Shown here piece after piece: positions 9,742-18,980 of a DNA stretch of 64,000 nucleotides. The DNA is taken from assembly GCF_000159695.1 (NCBI RefSeq), contig NZ_CM000955.1, positions 124,001 to 188,000 on the forward strand. Direction: 5' to 3'. The stretch comes from Finegoldia magna ATCC 53516 (GTDB taxonomy: Bacteria; Bacillota; Clostridia; Tissierellales; Peptoniphilaceae). The notes beneath the pieces were generated by a model. It did not search any database. It was not told the DNA's origin and saw only the letters and a list, made by a program, of their open reading frames with translations. How positions within the stretch are numbered: the first letter of the stretch is position 1; every line of letters begins with the position of its first letter. A program made the position numbers and the translations under genes.

Positions 9742-9787
9742 AATATAACTTAGTTATATTGTAGCACATGTTATATTTGAAAGTCAA
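9742..9787 (-). promoter_or_regulatory. tetR promoter with TetR operator 2
   Basis: -35 TTGACT at 9782-9787, 18-nt spacer, -10 TACAAT at 9758-9763. The palindrome AATATAACT-T-AGTTATATT (9742-9760) overlaps the -10 box, so a bound repressor would block RNA polymerase. The GTG start follows about 20 nt downstream. Confidence 0.8.
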
Positions 9788-9792
9788 GATGT

Positions 9793-11358
9793 TTATACAC
9801 ATACATTGACTTCAACTCCTGACTTGAGCACTATCTTTAGTTCCTCATCATATACAACTACCTTATCTACAAGTTTCCTTACCAAGTCTTCATCGTAGCT
9901 TTCTATTTCCAATTCCTGATTATCTAAAAACTCTTCTAATTCCTTTAGCCTGCTTTGTTCATTCTTCTCTTCCGCTAAATCTAGAAGTATCTTTTCTTTT
10001 TCATTCCTTAATTCTTCCACTCTGCCTGCAAGGTCTGTGTAGTCTTTCTTGGCATTGGCAACTTTTAAAAGTTCTTCTTGCACTTTCAACATTTCTTTGT
10101 CTATTTCTTCTATTCCACTACTTCCATCACCTGTGATGGCTTTTTCTATATTCTCTTTTATTATTTCTTTTAATTCATTGCTTTCAGATATAAGTTTATT
10201 GATGGCTTCTACGACTGCTTCTTGTAGGTCTTCTTCCTTAATAGTTCTAGCATGGCAGGCATCTGGCCCATGGGTTACTCTTGTACAACATCTCCAAACT
10301 GTATATTTTTTCCCTCTGTTGTTCCATGCTATTCTCCTGTAAATATCTCCGCATTTAGAGCAATAGACAATACTTGAAAGGGCGTATTTGCTGGAATAAA
10401 TTCTTCTTTTCCCTTTGCCACTTACCATATTAGCTCGTCTGTACATTTCTTCTCCAACTCGCATGAAGATTTCTTTAGGTATAATGGCTTCGTGGTTATT
10501 TTCTACATAATATTGAGGTGCTATTCCATCATTTTTTACTCTTTTCTTATTTAGAAAATCCACTGTATAAGTCTTTTGTAAGAGAGCATCCCCCATATAT
10601 TTCTCATTAGTTAATATTTGATTGAGGTTTGACACATGCCATTTCTTATTTCCTGCTCCATTTACTATCTTATCTTTTTCAAGCCCTTCTTTTATATCTC
10701 TTAGGCTTGCTCCTTCTAAATATTCTCTGTAGATCCTTTTTATAATTTTTGCCTCTTCAGGAACGATGACAAGTTTTCCGTCTTCGTCTTTTGTATAGCC
10801 TAAGAACCTATTATGGTTTACTTGGACTTGCCCTTGTTGAAATCTATATTGAAAGCCTAACTTTACATTTTGTGATAAAGACTGACTTTCCTGTTGAGCA
10901 AGAGATGCCATAATGGTAAGGAGAACTTCTCCCTTGGCATCCATGGTGTTGATGTTTTCTTTTTCAAAATAGACTGGGATGTTGTTTTCTTTTAGTTTAC
11001 GAATATACTTTAAGCAGTCTAGTGTATTTCTGGCAAACCTCGATATGGACTTTGTAATGATATAGTCGATATTTCCTTCCATGGCTTCTTCAATCATTTT
11101 GTTAAAGCCAGCTCTTTTCTTTGTGTAAGTTCCACTGATTCCTTCATCAGAAAAAACTCCCGCAAATTCCCAATCTGGATTTCTCTTTATATAATTTGTG
11201 TAATGGTCTACTTGCGTGTCATAAGAAGTTGCTTGCTCATCACTATCTGTTGATACCCTCGCATAGGCTGCCACTCTCAGTTTCTTCTTTTCTGATTCCT
11301 TGATGGAATTTCCTTTTTTCTTTTTCGCTGGTATGACTATGACCTTGTTATTCATCAT
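9793..11358 (-). CDS. large serine recombinase
   Basis: A 521-residue site-specific recombinase of the resolvase/invertase superfamily, expected to integrate and excise the element. The catalytic domain has Ser36 in AAYARVSTD and the RFARN motif. A recombinase domain follows, then a zinc ribbon (CSKCG ... WRCCTR ... DACHAR) and a long coiled coil near the C-terminus. It is the third gene of a recombinase operon and overlaps the middle gene by 11 nt. No truncation is visible. Confidence 0.93.
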   Translation of the reverse strand: MMNNKVIVIPAKKKKGNSIKESEKKKLRVAAYARVSTDSDEQATSYDTQVDHYTNYIKRNPDWEFAGVFSDEGISGTYTKKRAGFNKMIEEAMEGNIDYIITKSISRFARNTLDCLKYIRKLKENNIPVYFEKENINTMDAKGEVLLTIMASLAQQESQSLSQNVKLGFQYRFQQGQVQVNHNRFLGYTKDEDGKLVIVPEEAKIIKRIYREYLEGASLRDIKEGLEKDKIVNGAGNKKWHVSNLNQILTNEKYMGDALLQKTYTVDFLNKKRVKNDGIAPQYYVENNHEAIIPKEIFMRVGEEMYRRANMVSGKGKRRIYSSKYALSSIVYCSKCGDIYRRIAWNNRGKKYTVWRCCTRVTHGPDACHARTIKEEDLQEAVVEAINKLISESNELKEIIKENIEKAITGDGSSGIEEIDKEMLKVQEELLKVANAKKDYTDLAGRVEELRNEKEKILLDLAEEKNEQSRLKELEEFLDNQELEIESYDEDLVRKLVDKVVVYDEELKIVLKSGVEVNVCV

Positions 11359-11764
11359 CTATCACCTCGATTAAATTGTACTGGTGGCTTGCTCGTTCAA
11401 AGGGTTCTAGTGGTAAAACTCCTTCTTCTTTATATCTAAACTTACAAGGAACTTTAATAATCTCTTCTTCCTTTTCCCAAACTCGTCCCATGGCTACTGC
11501 CCTTTCCTTTAACATTTGACCTGCCTTTTCAAAACTCTCTCTATCTATTATCTTGGGATAGATTTCATTTCCTAAATATTTTTCATTAGTCAACATTCTT
11601 TTGACACTGGAGCTGTTTTTCTTCAAGCCTGCAAGGTCTGCCGACTTTATAAGAGCGTTGCCAGCAAGATAATTTTTAAAGATTTTTCTTATATTCTCGG
11701 CTTCTGTTTCTTGAACTTCTAATCTTCCATCTCTTATGGTATAGCCATAACATAGTCTAGACAT
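11348..11764 (-). CDS. recombinase-domain protein without catalytic domain
   Basis: A 138-residue protein matching only the middle 'recombinase' domain ([21 protein letters not shown] ... [16 protein letters not shown]). It has no AAYARVST catalytic segment and no zinc ribbon. Overlaps of 8 nt with the upstream and 11 nt with the downstream recombinase suggest a maintained gene and not a decayed fragment. It could be an accessory DNA-binding subunit (inference). Elements with three tandem serine recombinases are known in Gram-positive bacteria. Confidence 0.8.
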   Translation of the reverse strand: MSRLCYGYTIRDGRLEVQETEAENIRKIFKNYLAGNALIKSADLAGLKKNSSSVKRMLTNEKYLGNEIYPKIIDRESFEKAGQMLKERAVAMGRVWEKEEEIIKVPCKFRYKEEGVLPLEPFERASHQYNLIEVIDDE

Positions 11765-13319
11765 CTTCTTTCACTTCCTCTCTTAGTACAAGTCCACACT
11801 TTAAATGAAAATCAAGAGTCTCTCTATTGACAACTTGAATGTGGACAATGATTTCTTCAAATAAGTCACCTTCAAAGTGATCTAGCATTTTGCTTTTTCC
11901 CAAGATTCCTATTAGCTTTTCAAGCTCTCTTATTTCTTCATCATTTCCAAGAATGGCTTTTTTACTTCTTTCCTTTTCTTTGAGTAAATAACTTTCTTCA
12001 CTAGAAATTTCACTGCTTTCTTTTGCGTAAACACTTGCATCTAAAACTCCCGAAGTTATTAGTTTGCTTAGAACCTCTTTTCTTTCCTTTAGTTTTTCTA
12101 AGCCTTCTTCTATTTTATTTATCTTCTCGACTTCTTTCTTGCTGTCCACTCTCTTTAAGGATTCTAAAAGCGGTGTAAGGATACTATCTTTTCCAAAGAC
12201 TAGCTTGTTTACTAAAGTCACAAATGCTAGTTTTATGTCCTTGTCTTTAATAAACTTCATGGAACACTTATGAATATCTTTTAGGTGCTCACTACAAGTC
12301 CAAGCTATATATTTTTCTTTTCCATTATAGTGATGCCTTCTTTTAAAGGTTGAACCACACTCGCCACACTTGATTTTCCCCGATAGGCTATATCTATTTT
12401 GATATCTTTTGGTGTTTTCTCCATTTCCTTTTGCTATAGCCCTTATCTTTATTAGGTCTTGTACTTTTTCAAAATCCTCTCTACTTACAATGGCTTCATG
12501 GTTATCAATAATCTTATACTGGTCTTCTTCTCCCTTATTCTTGTGTCTCTTATAACTATCGTCTGTATAAGTTTTTTGGTAGATGACATCACCTGTATAT
12601 TTTTCATTTTTTAAGATGCCGTTTATAGTCGAACCATGCCAGCTTGCTCCTTTTTGTCCTTTAATCTTTCTTTTATTTAAGTCATCTGCTATTTTGTGAG
12701 TTCCCTTACCTGAGAGATACTGTTCAAATATTTCTTTTATTATTTTTCCTTCTACTTCATTCACTACCATCTTTCCGTCTATGTTCTCATAGCCATAGGG
12801 TGGGCTTGATATAATAAACGTTCCATTTTGAAATCTTTTCTTTATGGACCATTTGTTATTTTCTGATATAGACCTGGACTCACTTTCTGCAAGGGATGAA
12901 AGTATGGATAACATCAACTCGCTTTCCATTGTCCTGGTATCAATGTTTTCTTTTTCAAAATAGATACCAATATTTAGGTCAAGGAGTCTTCTTACGATTT
13001 CCAAACAATCTGTTGTGTTTCTTGCAAGTCTTGAGATGGATTTAGTTAGGATAAAGTCTATTTTCCCGTCTTCACAGTCTTTTAGCATTTTTAGAAGTCC
13101 ATCCCTACATTCTTTCTTTGTTCCAGTTATGCCTTCGTCAAAGTATAGACCTGCAAAAGTATATGACTTGTTCTCTGCTATCATCTTTTCATAGTGTGCC
13201 TTTTGTGTTTTAAGACTCACAAGCTGAGCTTCCTCATCTGTCGATACTCTTGCATAGGCAGCAACTCTTAATATAGATTCTTCTTTTTGATTCGCTTCTA
13301 TTTTTGTTATCTTTTTCAT
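11757..13319 (-). CDS. large serine recombinase (first gene of recombinase operon)
   Basis: A 520-residue serine recombinase with Ser26 in [10 protein letters not shown], the RLARN motif, a recombinase domain, a zinc ribbon (CGECGSTFKRR ... WTCSEH ... CSMKF) and a C-terminal coiled coil. It is clearly related to the recombinase at 9793-11358 but diverged, so both may be needed for integration or excision. Its promoter (13347-13375) carries a core also found before two prophage genes. Confidence 0.93.
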   Translation of the reverse strand: MKKITKIEANQKEESILRVAAYARVSTDEEAQLVSLKTQKAHYEKMIAENKSYTFAGLYFDEGITGTKKECRDGLLKMLKDCEDGKIDFILTKSISRLARNTTDCLEIVRRLLDLNIGIYFEKENIDTRTMESELMLSILSSLAESESRSISENNKWSIKKRFQNGTFIISSPPYGYENIDGKMVVNEVEGKIIKEIFEQYLSGKGTHKIADDLNKRKIKGQKGASWHGSTINGILKNEKYTGDVIYQKTYTDDSYKRHKNKGEEDQYKIIDNHEAIVSREDFEKVQDLIKIRAIAKGNGENTKRYQNRYSLSGKIKCGECGSTFKRRHHYNGKEKYIAWTCSEHLKDIHKCSMKFIKDKDIKLAFVTLVNKLVFGKDSILTPLLESLKRVDSKKEVEKINKIEEGLEKLKERKEVLSKLITSGVLDASVYAKESSEISSEESYLLKEKERSKKAILGNDEEIRELEKLIGILGKSKMLDHFEGDLFEEIIVHIQVVNRETLDFHLKCGLVLREEVKEDV

Positions 13320-13346
13320 CCATTCAACCTCCTTTCTGCTAGTGCT

Positions 13347-13375
13347 ATATTCCCGTACAAGTGAGTATTTATCAA
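13347..13375 (-). promoter_or_regulatory. recombinase promoter with TTGTACGGGAATAT core
   Basis: TTGATA at 13370-13375, then 17 nt to GAATAT at 13347-13352; the spacer end and -10 together read TTGTACGGGAATAT. The same 14-mer, at the same distance from a TTGACT, occurs at 34592-34605 and 35050-35063 in the prophage. The -10 match is poor for a housekeeping promoter, so a different sigma factor or an activator is possible. Confidence 0.6.
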
Positions 13376-13378
13376 GTC

Positions 13379-13588
13379 TTATAGCAATAATTCTGAAAGA
13401 ATAGGGCTAAATTTTTTAATGTTTTCTCTTCTAATTTTTCTATATTCTTCATGGCTAATTTCATCTAAAAGAAAGAGATCCTGGATGAACTTATCTGATA
13501 GATAGAAATTAAGCTCTGCCTTTAAATCCCTTTCTGTATATTCAGTCTTTATAACTTCTTTTTCACTTTCAAGCTTTTCTACTCTCAT
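13379..13588 (-). CDS. small SHOCT-like protein
   Basis: A 69-residue protein ending in LLDEISHEEYRKIRRENIKK, which resembles the short C-terminal SHOCT helix pair often found in oligomerising proteins of mobile elements. GGAGGTGGAGT precedes the ATG. The start overlaps the stop of the CPKEY ORF as ATGA, indicating translational coupling. It sits directly before the recombinase operon promoter. Function unknown; it may take part in recombination control (inference from position). Confidence 0.6.
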   Translation of the reverse strand: MRVEKLESEKEVIKTEYTERDLKAELNFYLSDKFIQDLFLLDEISHEEYRKIRRENIKKFSPILSELLL

Positions 13589-13701
13589 ACTCCACCTCCT
13601 ATGTCACAGGCAAAGAAATTAAGGCTATTTTTAACCTTAGTTTTCTTTCCTCTATATTCCTTAGGACAAAGGAAGTGTTTTTGAGTAAAGTTTATTGCCA
13701 T
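13585..13701 (-). CDS. 38-aa CPKEY-motif peptide, possibly truncated gene
   Basis: The peptide begins MAINFTQKHFLCPKEYRG and ends in an ATGA overlap with the SHOCT-like gene. The frame stays open upstream to 13848 and there encodes a plausible membrane segment (HEVIIVVLFLFNLSISVFIL) but has no usual start codon, so this may be the 3' end of a gene cut by arrival of the ABC cassette. The DNA around CPKEY matches the 48-bp tandem repeat at 49.3 kb, including an identical 15-mer. Not a family I recognise. Confidence 0.4.
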   Translation of the reverse strand: MAINFTQKHFLCPKEYRGKKTKVKNSLNFFACDIGGGV

Positions 13702-13902
13702 TAATATAAATACTGAAATAGACAGATTAAATAAAAAGAGAACAACGATAATTACTTCATGAATAATAGTAGTTTTAAAGTAATTGTCCCGCTCTTTAAA
13801 GCGTGTACTAACCCTCTCTATTTTGATGCAATTTAATTGATTGGCTTTTTAAATTAGTATCTTATGTAAATCCACACCTCTATTAAAAAGTGTTGATAGG
13901 TC

Positions 13903-13935
13903 AAAAAAAAAAGAGACTAGCCTAATACCAGTCTC
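13903..13935 (-). terminator. Rho-independent terminator of the second ABC cassette
   Basis: Minus-strand stem GAGACTGG / CTAGTCTC followed by ten T, 17 nt after the stop of the ABC gene at 13952. It isolates the cargo cassette from the recombinase module. The rest of 13702-13902 holds only the open upstream frame of the CPKEY ORF. Confidence 0.85.
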
Positions 13936-13951
13936 ATTATCTATCGTTTAA

Positions 13952-15688
13952 TCAATTATTTAATTTCCATGATTCCGCCTTAGCTTTTGCATTTATAAGG
14001 TCAGAATAAAGTCCATTATTTTTAATCAGTTCTTCGTGATTTCCACGTTCTATTATTTCTCCATCTTTTAAGACTAAGATTTTATCTGCATTTCTTATTG
14101 TCTTTAGTCTATGGGCAATCATAATTACTGTCTTATTTTTTGTTAATGATTCTATTGCTTCTTTAAGTTTATCTTCATTTTCTGGATCTATACTTGCTGT
14201 GGCTTCATCAAAGATTATGATGTCTGCATCTTTTAGCATAGCTCTTGCAATTGAGATTCTTTGTTTTTCTCCACCTGATAGACTTGCTCCACCTTCTCCA
14301 ATTATAGTGTTATATCCTTCTGGTAAAGCTTCTATAAATTCATGACATCTTGCTTTTTTTGCAGCTTGAACTACTTCTTCATGGCTTGCATTTTGTTTTC
14401 CAAATTTTATATTGTTTTCAATAGTGTCTTCGAAGAGATATACATCTTGAAATACCATGGAAATAGAATTCATTAAGTTTTCTATCTTATAGTCCTTAAT
14501 ATTCTTTCCACCTATTAAAATTTCGCCAGAATTTACATCCCAAAATCTTGCAATAAGATTACAAAATGTGGTCTTACCAGATCCTGATGGACCAACTATG
14601 GCAGTCATGGTATTTTCTTTTATCTCTGCTGATACATTTTTTAAAATTGGTCTATCATCATAGGAAAATGATACATTTTTAAAGACTATGTTGTGATTTT
14701 TTATTGGCTCTGTAATACTTCCTTCTTTCATATCTTCCATATCATTTACATAAGAATAAGAATCTAATGCATTCTCAACCATTCTTAGCATAGCCATAGC
14801 AGAGCCAGATGTTATAAGCCCATCAAATATTACAAAACTTGCTATAAGTATCATAATAGTATTGACTATTTGACTGTTTTCAACAAAATATAATTTTATT
14901 GATATAAATAACATCAAACAAATTGTTATAGCTATTATGATTTTAGCTAATAAACTATATGGCATTATAGTTTTTTCTAAATCAAAAGAATATTTACTAG
15001 CACCATCAAAGCTTTTGTCAAGTTTTTTATTATTACTTCCTCTCAGATTGTATGATTTTATAATTTGCATTCCTTGCAATGTTGATAAGACTTCTTTGGT
15101 AAGTGATACCTGAATCTCATGAATCTTATCCGCATTTTTACTGGACTTTTTTTGCATACGAGCAACAATCAACAAAAATACAATAGACCCAACTATTGCT
15201 ACAATACCTACCTTATAAGAAAACAAAAATAAGGATAAGATAAAAACAATAGCATTAAGCATGCCACCGAAAACCATAATACACAAAGTTGGAACCCAAG
15301 TCTCTACATTATCTAAGTTAGTAGTCGCAATAGTTGTTAAATTTCCTAAACTTAAACTTGAGAAGAATCCCATGGGAACTTTTTTTATTTTTTCACCTAA
15401 TTCAATTCTCTTGTGTCCAGCCATAAAATATCCGGCATGTGTTTGTTTGAGCATAGAGGAATTTTTTGAAATAATTACTCCGGCTATACTAATTAATAAA
15501 AATAAACTTGATATTCCTATTGTTTTAAAGCTTATATCCTTGTTTACTATCCCAAAAATCGCATAATAAATGGCTGCAAATTGTAGAGCATTAAAAATAG
15601 AACCGAAAAAATTAGCAAAGATTGATTTTTTTATATACACTTGTTCTTCAATAGAAAAATTCCATATTTTTTTAAAAACACTAAGCAT
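13952..15688 (-). CDS. half-ABC exporter, second subunit of cargo pair
   Basis: A 578-residue protein with a six-helix membrane domain (about 1-305) and an intact ATPase: Walker A GPSGSGKTT, Q-loop region MVFQDVYLF, signature LSGGEKQR, Walker B IIIFDEAT and H-loop MIAHRL. It overlaps its partner gene by 8 nt. It is the counterpart of the 2688-4433 protein, with shared stretches such as VIGEGGA(S/T)LSGGEKQRIS, suggesting that the two cassettes are paralogous. Substrate unknown. Confidence 0.9.
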   Translation of the reverse strand: MLSVFKKIWNFSIEEQVYIKKSIFANFFGSIFNALQFAAIYYAIFGIVNKDISFKTIGISSLFLLISIAGVIISKNSSMLKQTHAGYFMAGHKRIELGEKIKKVPMGFFSSLSLGNLTTIATTNLDNVETWVPTLCIMVFGGMLNAIVFILSLFLFSYKVGIVAIVGSIVFLLIVARMQKKSSKNADKIHEIQVSLTKEVLSTLQGMQIIKSYNLRGSNNKKLDKSFDGASKYSFDLEKTIMPYSLLAKIIIAITICLMLFISIKLYFVENSQIVNTIMILIASFVIFDGLITSGSAMAMLRMVENALDSYSYVNDMEDMKEGSITEPIKNHNIVFKNVSFSYDDRPILKNVSAEIKENTMTAIVGPSGSGKTTFCNLIARFWDVNSGEILIGGKNIKDYKIENLMNSISMVFQDVYLFEDTIENNIKFGKQNASHEEVVQAAKKARCHEFIEALPEGYNTIIGEGGASLSGGEKQRISIARAMLKDADIIIFDEATASIDPENEDKLKEAIESLTKNKTVIMIAHRLKTIRNADKILVLKDGEIIERGNHEELIKNNGLYSDLINAKAKAESWKLNN

Positions 15689-17399
15689 TTTCTTCTCCTT
15701 TCAAGGCAGTTTCCCAAAGATCGTGATAATCTTTTGATTCCTTCAAAAGCTCTTCATGACTTCCTTTACATGAAAGTTCTCCATTTTTAATTACAAATAT
15801 ATTATCTACATCTGTTATTGTCTTTAAACGATGGGCAATTATAATTAGAGTTTTCCCTTTGACCAGTTCTGATATTGCATCTTGAATTAAGGCTTCATTT
15901 TCAGGATCGATATAAGAGGTAGCCTCGTCTAAAATAACTATTGGAGCATTCTTTATCATAGCTCTTGCAATTGATATTCTTTGCCTTTCTCCTCCAGACA
16001 AATGTTTACCAGCTTCTCCTACTCTTGTATCATATCCATCTGACAACTTCATTATAAAATCATGGCAGGCTGCTTTCTTACATACTTCAATTATTTCCTC
16101 ATCACTAGCATTTTTATTTCCTATTCTGATGTTATCTTTAATTGACATATCAAAAAGAAAATTATCTTGTGCTACATAGGAAATAACAGTAGATAACTTT
16201 TCAAGGGACATATCTTTAATATTTACATTTCCTATACTTATAGAACCACTATCTACATCCCAAAATCCTGAAATTAGTTTTGCAATAGTCGACTTTCCCG
16301 AACCCGATTCGCCTACTAAAGCATTCACACTTCCTTCTTCTATATTTATATTTATATTGTTTAGGACTTGCTTATCTTTTTCATAAGAAAAATCTACGTT
16401 TTTTATCTCTATATTATAATTTTTTATATCCAAATTTTCATTTTTATGAGATAATTCTCTCGCAGAAAGTATATTTTTAATCTCTTCGAAAATAGTTGAC
16501 ATTCTTCCAATATCATCTTCAAAAGTCATTACTCTCATAATATTTTGGATAGTCCCAAAAGAAAGGATTATCAATGTTAAAAATACACCACCATCTAGTG
16601 AACCATTCATACAGAAATATAAACCAAATGGTATAATTGTCAAAATACCAACTGGAGCAATAGACATACTTATCGCATAGTCTCTTGTATTTTCTCCCAT
16701 CCAATCATAATAGTAATTTGCCTTTTTATACACATTGTCCCTGTATTTTCTATAAGATTTTTCGCCTTGATTAAATGTTTTAATAACCTCTATTCCATTT
16801 ATATATTCAACCACGGAATTATTCATATCTTGGCCAATTTTAACTGCTTGTGGAAACTTTACCTTCATTCTTTTCATCGGCCCTGTCATAAAAAATCCAC
16901 CAATAACTAATGGAATTAAAGATATTAAACTTAGTCTATAATCTAAAATTAACATGTAAACAAATAATATTATAGGTCCGATTAAATTAGCTGTCATCTC
17001 AGGTATCATATGAGCCAATGTTGTTTCAGTATTATCGACTTGATTTACAATTATGTCTTTTAACTTACCAGTGGACTCATTCAATATATCTCCTAATGGC
17101 ATATTAAATAATTTTTCCATAAGGCTTTTTCTTATATCTCGTATTATTTGATAGGCTGTTTTATGAGAAATCATTGTTGACAAAAACATAACCACTTCTT
17201 TGATTATAAGACATGAAAGTATCAAGAAAATTTTATTTATATAGTAATGAAAATCTTGGCTACCATCAATCAATGATATAATCATCTTACTTAGAATAAT
17301 ATATACAAAAAGATTTGAAATTACTCCAAGTATTGCAAACAAGACAGAAATAAAATATGGTGCTTTATTTCTCTTAATGTATTTTTTTAATAGATCCAT
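15681..17399 (-). CDS. half-ABC exporter, first subunit of cargo pair
   Basis: A 572-residue membrane-ATPase fusion (start ATG 17399, AAAGGAG 8 nt upstream). ATPase motifs: Walker A GESGSGKST, signature LSGGERQR, Walker B IVILDEAT, H-loop IIAHRL. Expected to pair with the next gene product as a heterodimer. Gene order tetR-ABC-ABC mirrors the left cassette without the ECF and MATE genes. Confidence 0.9.
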   Translation of the reverse strand: MDLLKKYIKRNKAPYFISVLFAILGVISNLFVYIILSKMIISLIDGSQDFHYYINKIFLILSCLIIKEVVMFLSTMISHKTAYQIIRDIRKSLMEKLFNMPLGDILNESTGKLKDIIVNQVDNTETTLAHMIPEMTANLIGPIILFVYMLILDYRLSLISLIPLVIGGFFMTGPMKRMKVKFPQAVKIGQDMNNSVVEYINGIEVIKTFNQGEKSYRKYRDNVYKKANYYYDWMGENTRDYAISMSIAPVGILTIIPFGLYFCMNGSLDGGVFLTLIILSFGTIQNIMRVMTFEDDIGRMSTIFEEIKNILSARELSHKNENLDIKNYNIEIKNVDFSYEKDKQVLNNININIEEGSVNALVGESGSGKSTIAKLISGFWDVDSGSISIGNVNIKDMSLEKLSTVISYVAQDNFLFDMSIKDNIRIGNKNASDEEIIEVCKKAACHDFIMKLSDGYDTRVGEAGKHLSGGERQRISIARAMIKNAPIVILDEATSYIDPENEALIQDAISELVKGKTLIIIAHRLKTITDVDNIFVIKNGELSCKGSHEELLKESKDYHDLWETALKGEENA

Positions 17400-17403
17400 A
17401 AAT

Positions 17404-18006
17404 TTAACTCCTTTCATCATCTTTTTTCATAACATTTGTAAAATAAGTCTCTATCATTTCAGTTAGATATTTCTTATTTTTTACAAAATTCTCACGTGTG
17501 TTCAAAATTTCGCAAGCCATCAATCCAGAATTCATAATATTAATCATAAATTCAAATGTATCATCAGAAGGTAGCTCGTTAAACAAAGTAGAAAACAATT
17601 CTTTAAATGCTTGTATGGACTCTTTTTTTATTTTCACATATAGTTCTTTCAAATCATCATTTTCTTTTAACTCACATAAAAACATAACATAAAGCTTTAC
17701 ATAATCATTATCTGCAAGTATCTTGTCTATAATCATTCTCGAAAACAACTTCGGACTTAGTATTAAACCTTCATCATAAATTGATTTTTGAATAATATCC
17801 CTTCTATTTAAATTACCTTCTACCATAATGTCATATAAGATTTCATAGGTAGAGCCATAATGATGATACAAACCACCTCTAGAAAGCCCAGTAGCTTCCA
17901 TAATGTCATTCATAACTGTATTTCTAAACCCTTTGTCCAAAAAGACTTTCATAGCCGCTTGTCGTATTTCTTTTTTTCTATCTTCTTGAGACATTCTTTG
18001 ATTAAT
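17404..18006 (-). CDS. TetR-family repressor of the ABC cassette
   Basis: About 200 residues with an N-terminal helix-turn-helix (FLDKGFRNTVMNDIMEATGL, SRGGLYHHYGST) and a ligand domain. The AGGAGG ribosome-binding site is followed after 7 nt by ATT at 18006; the first ATG (17994) is 19 nt from it, which is too far, so an AUU start is proposed. The operator CCGACA-N4-TGTCGG lies just upstream of the ribosome-binding site. Likely autoregulatory and controls the two exporter genes downstream in the same transcript. Confidence 0.85.
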   Translation of the reverse strand: MNQRMSQEDRKKEIRQAAMKVFLDKGFRNTVMNDIMEATGLSRGGLYHHYGSTYEILYDIMVEGNLNRRDIIQKSIYDEGLILSPKLFSRMIIDKILADNDYVKLYVMFLCELKENDDLKELYVKIKKESIQAFKELFSTLFNELPSDDTFEFMINIMNSGLMACEILNTRENFVKNKKYLTEMIETYFTNVMKKDDERS

Positions 18007-18020
18007 AAAACCACCTCCTA

Positions 18021-18079
18021 CCGACACTTATGTCGGTTAATTTGATTATACATTATATGATAAAGATTTTCAATGTCAA
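18021..18079 (-). promoter_or_regulatory. consensus promoter and palindromic operator of ABC cassette
   Basis: TTGACA (18074-18079), 16-nt spacer, TATAAT (18052-18057). Downstream lies the inverted repeat CCGACA-CTTA-TGTCGG (18021-18036), placed to block elongation or initiation when the TetR protein binds. The promoter is a near-perfect sigma-A type. Confidence 0.85.
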
Positions 18080-18112
18080 AACGCAAAAAAGAAAACAATA
18101 CATAAAATTTAT

Positions 18113-18157
18113 GTAAAAAAGCCTGATAAATTCATCAACTAAGAATCTATCAGGCTT
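18113..18157 (-). terminator. terminator of the prophage late operon
   Basis: Minus-strand stem AAGCCTGATA / TATCAGGCTT with a long loop, followed by TTTTTT; it begins 14 nt after the amidase stop. It ends late transcription before the ABC cassette promoter. Confidence 0.85.
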
Positions 18158-18170
18158 ATATCTTAATCTA

Positions 18171-18980
18171 TTAAATTAATTCATTTACTCTTCTCTGAAC
18201 TTCTTTATAATCATATCCAGCGTTAGTCAATCTTCTTTTTCTTTCTTCTCCATTACCCCATTTCCCACTTATAACCTCTCTAGCTAATTGGTCGATTGTC
18301 TTACCAACTGGGTATGCTATCTTGCCATTAGCATCGAATACTTTTAATCCGAATTTATCTGCACATCTTTTAGCATTATCTAAATTTCTAAATGCACCTT
18401 TCTGGCTTTTTACATCAGACCAGAATTTTCTAACTCTATATAGTCCACATGTTGGTTTGCTAACAGCCTTATTGCCTCTTAGTCTTTTATTAACCTCATT
18501 TGCTATATAAGGAAACTTGCTTCCAAGATATGGTCCTGGACAATTTGTATTGGAATACCACTCATGTTTTTGAAGTACACCATCCTTACCTCCAGTATAG
18601 GTACAAGGATAGATTCCATTTCTTCTGCAGATGTCTGTAACTAAATCAATTAGTCTGTTTAAAACATAATCAGAAACTAGCCACTGAGGTCCCCTAGTAG
18701 AGTTTCCTACTTCAATTGTTACTGCTTGATTGTCACACCATCCAGACGATGTTGTCCAGGCTCTATTGGCTTCATCAACTCCTAAAACAATAACTCCGTC
18801 AGATCCTAAATTATAGTTAGCTGAGGCTTGCCTTGATTTAGGCACAAAAATTCTTGCCAAGTTCCTACCACTTATGACTCCTGCTGCGTGGTGTATAGCA
18901 ATTTTCGTTATCTTTTGATTTCTTTTTCCGCTATGGTTTGGTGAGAGAATCGTTGCTTGTATTAATGAACTATTACTCAT
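18171..18980 (-). CDS. endolysin, N-acetylmuramoyl-L-alanine amidase
   Basis: A 269-residue phage lysin. An amidase_2-type domain occupies about residues 20-170: zinc ligands are suggested by IAIHHAAG, QKHEW and NTNCPGPYL. A linker is followed by a C-terminal segment (about 225-269, REVISGKWGNGEERKRRL ... YKEVQRRVNEL) of the CW_7 (Cpl-7) cell-wall-binding repeat type. It cuts the amide bond between muramic acid and the peptide stem. Last gene of the late operon, one base after the holin gene. Confidence 0.92.
   Translation of the reverse strand: MSNSSLIQATILSPNHSGKRNQKITKIAIHHAAGVISGRNLARIFVPKSRQASANYNLGSDGVIVLGVDEANRAWTTSSGWCDNQAVTIEVGNSTRGPQWLVSDYVLNRLIDLVTDICRRNGIYPCTYTGGKDGVLQKHEWYSNTNCPGPYLGSKFPYIANEVNKRLRGNKAVSKPTCGLYRVRKFWSDVKSQKGAFRNLDNAKRCADKFGLKVFDANGKIAYPVGKTIDQLAREVISGKWGNGEERKRRLTNAGYDYKEVQRRVNELI

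Noticed and set aside
9042..9760. Operator palindromes as attachment sites
   Set aside because: They flank tetR, overlap its promoter and are symmetrical, fitting a repressor site better than a serine-recombinase att core.
1309..18006. Efflux genes as acquired antibiotic resistance
   Set aside because: MATE and ABC families are broad; no recognised resistance determinant (tet, erm, mef, msr) is seen.
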